A stretch of DNA of 64,000 bases from Metaphire vulgaris (taxonomy: Eukaryota > Annelida > Clitellata > Crassiclitellata > Megascolecidae). Shown here one piece after another: positions 44,284-56,540 of the stretch (positions are counted from its first letter, which is position 1; the number at the start of each line of letters is the position of its first letter). The stretch lies in assembly GCA_018105865.1 (NCBI GenBank), contig CM030847.1, positions 15,057,089 through 15,121,088 of the forward strand. The letters run 5' to 3'. The notes under the pieces were generated by a model. That model did no database searches. It worked only from the letters and a program-made list of their open reading frames with translations, and was not told the DNA's origin. The position numbers and the translations under genes were made by a program.

Positions 44284-44474
44284 CAGTGTTTAATCTAGGC
44301 TGTTTCCGGGGGAAATTGCCCTTTGCCCCCGGAAATTTCAAATTCCCTCCCGGAAATTTTGGAATATTACAAGGAGTAACAGCGGCTCCTAGCAGAATTC
44401 CCCCCGGCTTTGTCAGTTCCCCCCCCGGCTTTTTCAGTTTTCCCCCGGAGTCCAGGAGTCTAGATTAAACACTG
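44284..44474. mobile_element. hAT-type MITE, CAGTGTTTAATCTAG family
   Basis: 191 bp, the same length as the copy at 33752. Ends CAGTGTTTAATCTAG and CTAGATTAAACACTG; flanks ATCGCAAC and ATCACAAC match at 7 of 8. Confidence 0.88.
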
Positions 44475-44632
44475 ATCACAACGACCACAACCGTCTTCGC
44501 GAATCGCTGATGATGATAATGACGATGAGGATGATAACAACGATGAGGATGATGATAACGATGTTGATGATAATGGTGAGTGATATCTCAGCTGACATTC
44601 CTGAGCGCTTCTGGCGACTGCGCTGCCGCTGA

Positions 44633-44776
44633 TAGCAGCAGCAGCAGCAGCAGCAGCAGCAACCGACGAAGAAACTACAGGAATTATCCTCTTAATAGTA
44701 GATTCTGGGCTTCGCGCCCTTATCCTCCTCCTCCTCCTCCTCCTCCTCCTCCTCCTCCTCCTCCTTCTCCTCCATT
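44633..44776. repeat. Short (CAG)n and (TCC)n repeats
   Basis: About ten GCA/CAG units (44633-44662) and about 17 TCC units (44724-44776), upstream of the hemerythrin promoter. Confidence 0.9.
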
Positions 44777-45165
44777 CCGCTCTTCTCAAAACCTAGAATT
44801 ATTATAATGTCCGCTGCCGATGTGCGGTGGGGGGGAGGCGCTCGTCTGGGCCGTCAGACCAAAACACTCGTTTGGCCTGACGAGTTTTTGACTCCGCCAG
44901 CGAAACTGCTGACACCAGTCACGTAGCCCTCCTCTGCCGGCGACTTCACAGTTTTGCATGAATGGACGGGTGCGGATACTGGATGCACCGGTTAAATCGC
45001 GATTCCGTGAGCAGCCGAAGAACAGCCCCTCCCCTAACCCTCCCCCCGCCGCTCCGCAGAGTGCTGCCATCGGCGATGGGGAGCCCCGTGGGGAAATTAG
45101 TGCACAAGAACCACGCGAACAGTTCCCTTCTCTCTCTGCGAGTGCGAGCCGCGGTGACGTCAGTG

Positions 45166-45260
45166 CGATCGATCGTCGATTCCAGAATCCTGGTTCGATC
45201 CGCGATCATGCTCCGATCCGATCGGGTTCGATAAAAGGCGGGAGCTGAACTCGACAAGAC
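45166..45260 (+). promoter_or_regulatory. Hemerythrin core promoter, TATA-like box and GATC cluster
   Basis: ATAAAAGG at 45231-45238 is a TATA-like box about 130 bp before the ATG at 45361. Directly upstream, about 70 bp contain six GATC tetramers, several inside palindromes such as CCGATCCGATCGG. Inferred from position only. Confidence 0.55.
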
Positions 45261-45360
45261 CAAAGGACTTTCGACAGTTGGAGCAGCAGCAGCAGCAGCC
45301 GAGCATCACTTTGAGTCTTTCTCTTGAGTCTCTCTTGTCAGCGTACGGAAGACAGCGACC

Positions 45361-47537
45361 ATGAGCTATCCAATTCCAGAGCCTTACTGTTGGGACGAGA
45401 GCTTCAAAGTCTTCGTTAGTATTTTTTGAAAACATTTTCATAAATTTTGACCATAATTTTGTATCTGCCATTGCTTATTGCTTAAGCGCATAAGGACAAG
45501 GTGCTTCTTTTGAAAGCGCTATAGAAGTTAACAAGATTTTACTTACTTACTTATTAACTTTATTGAAATTCACCTTTATTTTATTCAAAATGTAGCCTAC
45601 TTTGTGACTTATTCCCCTCTACAACCGATTTCAAATTAGCAACGCCAGTTCAAGTATTTACATTTACTTTTAGTTAGCTTTGCAGAATATTAACCTCAAA
45701 AGATAAAGCCAACAAGCGAAATTGTAATTTTTTGTGTCGCTCTGTGAGACAAAGTAAGTTTAATGGCTTGAATTTTTACCGGCCGTAAATAATTAATAAT
45801 TATAGGTTAATGGTGACTAACTTTCTATAAGCTGAAGTTGCTAACGATGTCCACATATTTCGCGTTTTAAAAATAGGCGATTCAACACTTGTTGAGCTGT
45901 TTAACTGGATTAATTGCTTTTGTGCGTTGCGCTGCCTGGTGGAAAATAGTAAAATCATTGTCTACTACGTTACGCAGCACACGCAAATTACGCATTAGAA
46001 CAGTTTCAATGGATCAATTGTTTTTGTGCGATGCGTTACATAATAAACGATATAAAGAAGCTGAAGTTTGTGATGTAACGCAACGCACAAAAATAATGAA
46101 TCTGTTAAAACATCCCCATCTGCGTAATTTAGGTGTGTTGTGTAATATAGTGGAAGATGGTTTTAATATTTTTCACTATGTAACGGAATGCACAAAATGA
46201 ATGAATCCATTGAAACAGCTCCACTTGTGCACTTGACCCTTTGGCCGTGTTACTAGGGAACAGGATTTCGAATTCGAATGTCTTGTTTTCTGTTATTTTT
46301 GTTTCTTTTCGTATTAAGGAAGAGACGAATGTAGAAAATACGAGTGTTTTTTTGTTTTTTGTTATTTTTGTTGTTTTTTTCGTATTAAAGAAGAAACGAA
46401 TGCTGAAAATACGAGTGTTTTTTGTTTTTCTGTTATTTTTGTTTTTTCGTATTTAAGTAAGAAACGAATGTAGAAAATACGAGTGTTTCTTTGTTCGCAG
46501 TATGACCTCTTGGACGAGGAGCACAAAGGACTGTTCAAGGGAGTGTTCGATGTGGCGAAGGCTCCTGGCGACGCAGGTGCACTCGCCCACCTGAAAGATG
46601 TTGTCGACAAGCATTTTAAGGACGAAGAGGTAAGCTCATCACCTGAGTTGACGCTGTCCCCTCGAATAGCCCAGAGATCTCCATGGGTCCGTATTTAGAA
46701 CTCAACCCAACCCATCAAATCTCCAACCAACCCATGCCGGCAATAAGGTTACTTGACCCAACCCAACCCACCGTAAGTCATTGCAATTTCTTAAACCATG
46801 ACTTATTTTCTGACTCAAACCAACCCACCATGAATATGGTAAGTCTGACCCAGCTCAACCCATGACCATCACTCGAATAGCTCCCGTTTAAATTATTTTT
46901 GCGACGAAACTTGCATTTCAGACGCATTTTAACCAGCTGCTTTGCAAAAATTTAGGCTTTTCTTTTTATTACAAGGGGTCTTCAATATTTATATGGCAGT
47001 GAGTGCAGTCCAAGCACTGTCTAGAGTATTGCACTTTCAGATTTCTTCAGCTAGTACGGGCTTGTGTTCGTTCAACCTTCGTGCACAAGGTTTCCCAGTC
47101 AGCAACGAAAATTTACCAAAAATAAAATCAATCATTGAAGATTGTTTGGGTGATCATTTAATCCCGAAAATTTATTCAAAAAACGTTCTACGAGATTGGA
47201 AGGCAGACGGTCGCTTTGACGCAAGGTAGCGGCCTAGTGGAGGGGGCTGACTACTCTTACCCTAAAGGTTTTGACCTACAAAAAGTGACCAGACAGCAGA
47301 AACCCAAAATTCTCTGTCTCAAACAAAGGCTGGTAGTGTGTAGGGATTAAAGATATCTCATCTCATCAGCACCATCAAATCGAACAATGAGGAAACAGTC
47401 AGATTTGAAATGTGAACCGGAGAGCGTCAGACAATCTGTTTGCATTACTTAATTACCGGTAATCAATTAGTAACTGATAGAATGATAAATGACTTGGTAA
47501 TTGTCAGTTAATTAGACCCTAATCTTCAGCGCGTCTG

Positions 47538-47585
<48 letters not shown>

Positions 47586-50021
47586 TCTCCAGGAAATGAT
47601 GACCAAAGCCAACTACGGTGACATTGGACCTCACAAGCAGGCGCATGCGGAATTCGTGGGAAAGCTGAAAGGCCTTTCAGCCCCCGTGTCCGCCGACACC
47701 ATTCAATACGCCAAGGAATGGTAAGTATGCGGAAAATTAACAGACCAAATTTCAACTCTCAGCCACCGAGATGATTCTGTTCCAAGGGCGTCATTTAAGG
47801 AGGCAGGGGGCGTGGCCCTCAAGGAAATGAAGAAATAATGTAGGCCCTATAATGTATTAAAAAATAAATGTGAAATGTGCAAAAATTTGCCAAAAATTGC
47901 CCAAAAATGTCGAAAATTTACAAATTTGTCAAAACTGGTCCAACATTTGTCGAAAATTGCAAAAAATTGCCCAAAATGCGGCCAAAATTGGCCAAAAAAT
48001 TATCTCGCCCCCAAGAAAAGTGTGAAATGGCACTGCTGTTTTGTTCCCTGCTTACTTGCTTTAGGATTTTCACGGCTGCGTCTTTGAACCCTCTCATACC
48101 ATGCACCGGACTAGAGAAGTATTATTTGATTAGCGAGCATTACTAAAATGGCGCCATAGAAGTCTTTTAGTTGGTTTCTTGCATGCGCAGTGGTTGATTT
48201 GTATAAAAACAGTAGGGGATATCGGACTACTTCCCACGCCCAGAATTTTCGACATGCAGTGGAAGGATGTGGAAGTTTAAAATCAACTCCTCCCCACTAA
48301 TCCAATGTTGGCAAATCGAACAGTGGTGTCGTAACTTTTCAATCAATGCCGACCAGGGGCGTAGCGACGACGGGGGATATATCGGTATATATATACCCCC
48401 AAACAAAATCGGGCTACCTTAAAGTTTTTATGTGTTTTTTCAAGATTTTCATAGTTTTTAAGATTTACTCCCCCGAATCACATTATACCACCCAAATAAA
48501 ATTCCTGGTTTCGCCCCTGATGCCGACCTCAATTCTGAATTCTTTGTTTCAGATCAAATATATCAAATTCCTCTTACTTACTTTATGGTGCTTTAATTCT
48601 CTGACTAAACTTCACCGCATCCAGTTTGAACTCACGTCGATCTTTCATCTAACAGACGATCGGATTTCAATTCGGGCGATTTCACTTTTAAGCAGCCATA
48701 GACTGAACTCAGTTGTAGTCTAATGCTCTGACTACGTCATGCAAATCTATATCAATTCGCTTTTACTACTTCATGGTCCTGTGGCTAACAAATTTCCAGA
48801 CAATTTATGAATAAATAAAGCGACTTGTTTAATTAATAGTCTCTTGACAATCAGGGGCGTAGCCATGAATTTTATTGGGGGGTATAATGTGATTGGGGAG
48901 GGGGTATAAATCTTAAAAAACTTTGAAAATCTTAAAAACTACATTAAAAATTTTAAGGTAGTCTGATTTGGTGGGGGTATATATACCGATATACCTCCCG
49001 TCGCTACGCCCCTGTTGACAATCGATTTTCGTTTTATTCACTCAGTCTTTGGGGGGACACATGCACTGTTGCGTTCAGATTAGGGATGTGCGGGTATACC
49101 CGTACCCGCGGGTATACCCTACCCGTACCCGTACCCGCGGGTACGGGTAGGGTAGGGTACACATTTTACGGGTACGGGTCGGGTACGGGTACAGCGCTAC
49201 GGGTACGGGTATAGCGGCTACGGGTACGGGTATACCCGTTTTACCCGTAAAGTTATATTTTCATTTCTCACTACTATAGCAAATTAGCAATGCAGTAATA
49301 GAAAAATAATATTGAGTAAAGTGTATTAATATAACTTGTACATCGCGTTCAGTTTGTCAGACAGCATGCATTTTACTTACTGAAAACATAAAGGAAATAC
49401 AGATGACGTAATCTGACATCATCAGTAATAAATCTATAAAGGCGTCCTCTGACTCCTCCAAGGACTCTTTGACCGAGAAAGTTCTTCTGGTAAAGTTTTG
49501 TGGTTTAACTTGAACTCTAATGCCTGCTCATAGATAAATGATATCTACTAAATATTTTAAACAAGCCCATTCATGTCGGCTTAGGCTAGCTGACTGATTA
49601 TCCTGATTCCTAAGTACTAGATCTGTCCTAATCTAAACATGCGTGCTATTTACAATGAATAGTTATCCCAATTTCGTAGCCCCTATTTCACTGTTGCCTC
49701 TCTGTAGTCTCTAGGAACGGCTACTGGTTCACGGGTCCATGTACAGGTCCTTGTAGTACTTGTACCCGTAAACACACCCGCGGGTACGGGTCCAAAATTC
49801 CAAATCCAAAAACTCCAAATTCCAACCAAAGTCGGTTACGGGTACGGGTACGGGTACGGGTACACAGCTTACGGGTACGGGTCGGGTAGGGTACAGCGCT
49901 AGCGGGTACGGGTAGGGTAGGGTAAAAAAGTTTTTCCACGGGTACGGGTAGGGTATGCATTTTGCTGTACCCGCACATCTCTAGTTCAGATTCCATTTCG
50001 ACTGTTCGGTTTTCGTAATGG

Positions 50022-50075
<54 letters not shown>

Positions 50076-50130
50076 CCAGGCTGGTCAACCACATCAAGGA
50101 ACTGACTTCAAGTACAAGGGCAAGCTGTAA
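45361..50130 (+). CDS. Hemerythrin (myohemerythrin type), last exon frameshifted
   Basis: Non-haem di-iron O2-binding protein. Exons 45361-45414, 46501-46629 and 47593-47720 join in phase to MSYPIPEPYCWDESFKVF, then YDLLDEEHKGLF, KHFKDEE and PHKQAHAEF, ending in the first two bases of Trp104. Exon 4 begins at 50080 and adds LVNHIK. Iron ligands seen: His26, His56, Glu60, His75, His79, His108. The family continues with Gly-Thr-Asp and a short basic tail. Here the exon reads AAGGAACTGAC, one base short of AAG-GGA-ACT-GAC, so the ligand Asp is lost; the original stop would be TAA at 50128-50130, and the shifted frame runs to 50299. GLSAPVSADTIQ before the last helix resembles myohemerythrin rather than circulating hemerythrin. 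A single-base assembly error is possible. Each intron ends in a tandem repeat next to its acceptor. Confidence 0.92.
45894..46221. mobile_element. MITE in hemerythrin intron 1, GAGCTGTTT ends
   Basis: Left GAGCTGTTTAACTGGATTAA and right CCATTGAAACAGCTC are inverted ends with further inverted subterminal TTTTGTGCG repeats. Flanks CACTTGTT and CACTTGTG match at 7 of 8. A 103-codon ORF inside is not gene-like. Confidence 0.75.
46273..46492. repeat. Three ~68-bp tandem units before hemerythrin exon 2
   Basis: Each unit has CTGTTATTTTTG, TTTCGTATT, AAACGAATG and AAAATACGAGTGTTT. The last unit runs into the acceptor TTCGCAG at 46494-46500. Confidence 0.9.
47540..47582. repeat. (GT)n microsatellite before hemerythrin exon 3
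   Basis: About 20 GT units, ending 10 bp before the acceptor CTCCAG at 47587-47592. Confidence 0.95.
48354..48519. mobile_element. hAT-type MITE, CAGGGGCGTAGC family
   Basis: CAGGGGCGTAGCGACG at left, TTTCGCCCCTG at right, and perfect 8-bp duplication ATGCCGAC (48346-48353, 48520-48527). In hemerythrin intron 3. Confidence 0.9.
48852..49014. mobile_element. hAT-type MITE, CAGGGGCGTAGC family
   Basis: CAGGGGCGTAGCCATGAATT at left, GTCGCTACGCCCCTG at right, and perfect 8-bp duplication TTGACAAT (48844-48851, 49015-49022). Opposite orientation to the copy 330 bp upstream. Confidence 0.9.
49081..49983. mobile_element. hAT-type element with TACGGG-repeat arms
   Basis: 903 bp. TAGGGATGTGCGGGTA at left, TACCCGCACATCTCTA at right, and perfect 8-bp duplication GTTCAGAT (49073-49080, 49984-49991). 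Both arms are packed with CGGGTA units; the AT-rich middle shows no transposase. Confidence 0.9.
50022..50073. repeat. (AT)n microsatellite before hemerythrin exon 4
   Basis: About 25 TA units ending 5 bp before the acceptor CCCAG (50075-50079). Another (AT)n lies at 50412-50462, past the gene. Confidence 0.95.
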
Positions 50131-50409
50131 CCTCTGCGCGTGTCTGAATCGAGAGGCTCCGTGGCGTTCAACTGCATCTGACACATGGATTAACGCAATA
50201 TTAAAAGCCAGTACTCGACGACGACGACGCCTGCATGTTCTCTGTATTTCTGCCTGCGGCATATATGTCTTCAACTTCGAGTCCTACTTTTTAAACTAGC
50301 AGCTATACATCTTATAACATTGTAATCTCGATTTGCCACGTCATGCCTTGGATGTATGCGTCACTAGAATGCTCACGCTCAGCTACACAGTATAGAGACA
50401 ACACCGTCG

Positions 50410-50465
<56 letters not shown>

Positions 50466-50508
50466 CAAACAGATTCGGTAGTTTTGCTAAATTGCTTCAC
50501 ATTGATGT

Positions 50509-50514
50509 AATAAA
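50509..50514 (+). terminator. Candidate poly(A) signal of hemerythrin
   Basis: AATAAA about 380 nt past the ancestral stop and 210 nt past the frameshifted stop. Confidence 0.45.
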
Positions 50515-50605
50515 ATATTTTTGAAATGTTTCTTGTGTGTGTTCATTTACTTTTAGAAATAACACATTCTTTGTCCTATTCAAGTGTATTACAAGCATCT
50601 GGACC

Positions 50606-50945
50606 CAGTGGCGTAGCCAAGGGGAGGTCGGGGGTTAAAACCCCCACTTGGATGCCGACGAAAAAAATTTAAATGTGTTTCATACATTTTTCATTTTCGG
50701 ACGCGGTTTATGGGGTCAAAACCCCCTTTGGCTGCCGACACAAAATAATTTCTAAACGCTATAGAATATAAAGATGTAAGGCGACGACCTTTTTTGCTTG
50801 TCAGCACACTTGAAAGGGAAAAAGTAAAAAAAGTAAAAGAGGAAAGATAAAAGATTAGGATACCTTTTTTGTTCGTCAAGATTTTTCGAAGTTGGTCATG
50901 ACCAAAACCAAACCCCCTTCCGGAAATCCTGGCTATACGCCATTG
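50606..50945. mobile_element. hAT-type MITE, CAGTGGCGTAGCC family
   Basis: CAGTGGCGTAGCCAAGG at left, CTGGCTATACGCCATTG at right. Flanks TCTGGACC and CCTGGACC match at 7 of 8. Confidence 0.85.
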
Positions 50946-51279
50946 CCTGGACCATACACTCCCTGGTGACAGCTAGCTGTGATGATGATGATGATGATGA
51001 CCATGATGATGATGATGATTATGATATGATGATTATGATTGATAATATGATGGTGGTGGTGGCGGCGGCGGTGATGATGATGATGTGGTATGTGTAAAAG
51101 AGTTTAGATCAATGTCATTTATATCAGCCATAGTTAGACACAAAGCATCAATTATCAAAAGTAAAGTTGACAAATAAAAACCACTCGAATAATAATAATT
51201 CCTTCATTGTCGTTACACTGCAGAGTGCAGATTTTAAAATTCCATGGTAGAACTTGCCGCTAAAATATAAAATCCTCAA

Positions 51280-51440
51280 TTTATATGGCGCCCAGCGGTC
51301 TATACAACAATGTGGCTTTCCGGAGTATAGCAATATCCCCTCGGCACCCGAGTCAGTGACTGTCCGGGGATCGAACCCATACTAACGGCTCATGATGATG
51401 GGCTCTACCAAATGAGCCGTCGTCTCTTTGGCCACAGAAA
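51280..51440 (-). mobile_element. tRNA-derived SINE, another type
   Basis: On the minus strand, CTCATTTGGTAGAGCCCATC (A-box-like) and GGGTTCGATCCCCGG (B-box) sit about 40 bp apart. The body ends in GGGCGCCATATAAATT. The head differs from the type A/B head. Confidence 0.7.
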
Positions 51441-51660
51441 CACCAGACACCAGAAACGTCACACAATACACGTTGGCATGACTTTCGTAAGTAAGCAAAG
51501 GTCGCCAGGACTTTGAAAAGTGAGTAAGATAACCGACCAATGCTCCGTGCTCCTGTTAGAAGACTCGTTAACCTGTACATAATATATATCAATTCGTCTA
51601 GAGTCTAGACCTCTCGAACAGAGTTCCAAACAAAACGGACCGTTCACGGATTCACAATTG

Positions 51661-51846
<186 letters not shown>

Positions 51847-52358
51847 GCATCTCTCTCTCTCTAAACAGGCGAGGTGCACAGCAATTCGTTTGGGCACTTG
51901 GTTTGACGTCACAACAACAGGCGCCGTGGCTTCGGCTGTGCGTGGGGGTGTGAGGGTAGTAGGTGGGGAGGGGACACGTCTCACTGGGGAGGGGAGGAGG
52001 AGAGCACGAGCTTTGATGTAATTATTGTGAGATGATAGCGATGGTTTCCAGTTGAAAACTTTCCATTTGAATCACTTGGCAACAAGCTCGGCTACTTCTG
52101 TGGAGACGAGGACATGTTCATATAGAAGCCACTAATCGCACAGCGATGCATACAGTATAATGTACTGTACGAAGTATTAATTGACCAGCGCATGTGAATA
52201 CTGTGCAGCTGTTTTAACGAGATCCTAGAGAGATATTTAAATCAAGAAATTATCCAAAAACCTTCGAAAGATTTTCCGCGAATATTTACAAAGTCATTTT
52301 TTTACTTTCGAAGAAAATTGAATTGTGAAAAACTGATAAGCGAGAGACCTTTGACGGT

Positions 52359-52530
<172 letters not shown>

Positions 52531-53132
52531 TTGGTTGTATTCGCGTCTTGCAGCGTAAAAGTAACAAGCATATTTCGCATTTTATAGCATACCTCAGGCT
52601 CATAGAATATTTTAGCACCTTATACAGTGTAATAACATTATTCACTATGATACCGTGAATAAAGTAATCTAATACATGATTTGGCGAACATGGCATTTTG
52701 GCGCATAGGGCGCTTTCATTGGTGCCCTCCCCCCCCAAAATTCCAGGCGCCGCCCTTCCAACACATGTGCTACCCCAAATCCGAACCCATTCGTTGTTCC
52801 GATTTATTCATCAGTAAACGCTATCAAACTCTTAAATAAAATAATTAATTAATAAAGCGAAGGCAACGCAACAATTGCCACCCAACAATTGCTCCCCCCA
52901 TTTTTGTATCCCCTTCTGGGGCGGACCTCCCCTTCGCCCCAGGTACGTCACTCTATTCATGCAAAATCTGATGTTGTATAGAGCTCAGGTTGCTCTTAAA
53001 TGCTAGTAACTGTTTATCGTCTGACGCATTTAATCTGCTCTCTAAGCTTCCCTAAATTCACTATCTTTGCCTCCCAACCTGTTTCTTCGACAATTTTTAT
53101 CTATGCCGTGAGTCAACAACATCGTCCAGGTG

Positions 53133-53404
53133 CAGTGGCGGATCCAGGATTTCTTGGTGGGGGGATGAAATGAATACATAGGAAGTTGGTGAGGGGATGA
53201 AAATAGAAGGAAAAAATCAAAAAACTTTACCCAAAAGGCTGACAATAGGGAATTGTGCTCCTGATTTTACTTTTACCGCGAAAAATAGGCTGACAAGCAA
53301 AAAAGGTCGTCCGCACTTTTTGCCCCGTAATTTTACTAGACTTTTGTCCAAAAATAAGTTTCACAAGCAAAAAAGTCCGGAAGTCCTACGTGGAATCGTC
53401 ACTG
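53133..53404. mobile_element. hAT-type MITE, CAGTGGCGG family
   Basis: CAGTGGCGGATCCAGGATTT at left, GTGGAATCGTCACTG at right. Flanks TCCAGGTG and TCCAGGTA match at 7 of 8. Confidence 0.8.
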
Positions 53405-53487
53405 TCCAGGTAGTATTTACGTTACTTGTTATAATTATCTTAAAACTTCTGTTTTAAGATTATATCGATCTCATCTTATTTGTCACT

Positions 53488-53567
53488 TTAACCCCTTAAG
53501 TGGGTATTTAACTGTAACTCAATGTAAAATGGACGGATATATCTGGAATCCCCAGTTAAGGGGTTAA
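53488..53567. mobile_element. TTAA-flanked mini-element, subfamily C
   Basis: TTAACCCCTTAAGTGGGTAT at left, CCCAGTTAAGGGGTTAA at right, 80 bp. The same interior occurs inverted in the copy at 63142. Confidence 0.75.
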
Positions 53568-53726
53568 GTATCTCCATCAAATCGTCCTTAATTCTCCATT
53601 TTCCTGAGCGGTCGATCCAAAATAATAATACAGATAGAAAAAGATCTCGCGCCCCGTGTAATTACCCCCCTGGCCCCCTCTCCCGAATCCGGGTCCCAAT
53701 GTTGAAGGAGTCTCTTTCTCTGACCC

Positions 53727-53786
<60 letters not shown>
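53727..53786. repeat. (ATC)n microsatellite
   Basis: About 20 perfect ATC units. Confidence 0.95.
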
Positions 53787-53989
53787 ACATTTATGCCCTG
53801 ACAATGCTTGCGCATACGTAGGCAGCCCATTAGCAATAGATCTCCATTTTTCTCTGTCTCTATCAAAAGCAGTCCTATGTTCCTTGTATAAAGTTAATCC
53901 AATTGTTTCACAGTCTTCTTTAACATTGTTATAACAATTGTAACAATTATAACAATTGTTATAACAATTGTTATTGTTAACTGATCAAA

Positions 53990-54265
53990 TTGTTAACTGA
54001 TCAAAGGTTACACGTCTTCGAGATGACCTGCCTCAGGAAAATATTAGGAGTGACTCGAAGGGACAAAATAAGAAATGAGACCATAAAGAAACACTTAAAC
54101 CACGACGTGGACATTCTCACAAGGGTCAAACAGCATCGGATACGATTCTTTGGACATGTGGTCAGAATGGACAACAATAGCTTTCCAAAGACGTACGGGA
54201 AAGTTCATGGAGACAGATTCAGAGGAAGACCGAAAAAGAGATGGATTGACTATTTATTTATTTAT
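53990..54265 (+). pseudogene. LINE polyprotein C-terminal fragment
   Basis: One open stretch reads FEMTCLRKILGVTRRDKIRN, then RVKQHRIRFFGHVVRMDNNS and RGRPKKRWIDYL, the post-RT region of RTE-like LINEs. No RT domain is attached, and it runs into AT-rich sequence. Confidence 0.8.
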
Positions 54266-55566
54266 AGATATAAAATTATATTTATATAAATTTGTTTGCA
54301 TTTCGGGTTTGGCGTCGGTCTAAGATGGTGAATCATCGTCGATAGATTAATAGCATCCGACGTCTTCGACGTAAGGACAGTTCAATGATATCTGTCGCAG
54401 CCGCATCCCGGTTTCTTCTTCTTCTTTCTAGGTAAGACACAATTTGAGTCAGGCACGCACTTCGCGGGGTGTGGCTTCACTGACGCCTAAACAAACAGTC
54501 CTACATGTCGGCACTCCTTACGATCATTAGTTACCAATGGCCTATGTCACGTATACAGGCAACGACGTATAGTACATGGCTATTGTTGTTGTTGTTGTTG
54601 TTGTCGTTGTAGGCAATTTCAGTGCGGCTATAACTTCTGCATCGTCCGATTGTTTAACGGCGGTGATGTTATTTACGATCTCGCACGGCTGCTGGTCTGG
54701 ATGGATCAATTCCACTGCGAATTAAGTGGGGGTGGGGGGGGGGTGGACAGTGTGTTTTTGACGTGGAAATTTCCAGAGAACCGGTCCGATACTGGTGGCA
54801 TGAAAACTGAACTCATAGTTATGGCCTGTTTGACATTCGTCTGACCTTCCGACCGCAGATGGCGATGACCTTTAGGAAAAAACCCGACCGCTCGTTCGAG
54901 CGAACGTGCTGCGTCTGAACTTGGATTCGTTCCAAGTCTCGTTTGAGATCACAGAGACGATAATTACGCACAGATCATTCACACACGACCCATCAGCGCC
55001 AGTTATAATAACAGTAAATTAGTAATAACATATTGGACTGCTATAGCCTATATAGAATATAGATGAATCCGCTTAAAATGACGTCGATTTTTCAAAAAGC
55101 AATTGGCTAGACAACTTCCATTAATTAATTAATTCATTCATTCATTCATTCAGTCAGTCATTCATTCAGTCATTCGGCTATTCATTCAGTCATTCATTAA
55201 GTCAATCACTCAATCAATACACTTTTATGGCGCCACTATTATAGTCCCCAGAGCATCAGCCGAATTAGAGCCAGGTCAAACTGGACAGGTCAGAAAGATC
55301 GGCGAGGGAGCCGTCTAAGGGGAATAGGCCAAGTCCAGCAGGTACGCTGTGAAATTTGATCTTTGGCGGGACAGAGCGACTAAAGATCACAATTTTTGAA
55401 GTCTGTTGATAAAATTTGCCACCCACCCAAGAGAAATCCTAAAATGTCGTGGGTGTCAAAAATGTGCGCCAAGGTGGAATTCGACGAGAAATATAATGGC
55501 TACGAATCCCGAGAATTTCGCTGTAAAACACCTCTTTCTCTAAGATGACGACCAGAAAAAATGATA

Positions 55567-55876
<310 letters not shown>

Positions 55877-56540
55877 TCCAATGATTTGCTCCAGATAATT
55901 AATTATAAAAGGCCATAATTATGTCAGGAACGACATTGTTTCTAGGCTCTAATGCTTCTAAATCTTTCTAGCGGAGTGTTGTAGATGGCGCCACTGGCCA
56001 GCAATGGCCGAATACACACATCGATTAGATCTTGCGCTGACATTTGGTCGCTTTTTCGGTCATCCGAGAATTCTTCTCGATTTAAACGTGGTGTCAAAGT
56101 ACAAAGCAGACAGAATTACTCGAATATATTATAGCTGTCCATTTGCCGTTGTGTGTTTGGTCTCTAGGAATCTCAGTAAGTTTCCATGCTCAGAAATCAT
56201 GTTCTGTTGACACTTTTTCTGCTTTCCCTCTGTCTCGCGTTCTAAATAGACTTATTTCAAGTTAAAATCTGGAAAGAAATGTAAAAAAATCAGTGCAAAA
56301 GAAGTCAATCTTGTTGCGCTTTTTATAAGCAGAAATGTCTGAATGATTCATTCCATCCTTCACAATTATTATTATTTGCGTGTCTCTTTCGAAGCTTAAA
56401 TAGATAGAAACTATTTTCTCTAAAAAGAGCCTACCCAGTTTTGCCATATTTCAAAAATTTTATAGCTCTCCTAAATCGCCCGTTTAATAAAGATTCGAGT
56501 CAATAGACTCAATACAACTTACATTGACGACCAATAGAAA

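Noticed and set aside
44460..44789. 109-codon minus ORF with poly-Arg
   Set aside because: Created by the TCC repeat at 44724-44776; no supporting signal.
45889..46200. 103-codon ORF in hemerythrin intron 1
   Set aside because: It lies wholly inside an inverted-repeat MITE and covers its subterminal repeats.
46942..47229. 95-codon ORF in hemerythrin intron 2
   Set aside because: Exons 2 and 3 join in phase without it and no family is recognised.
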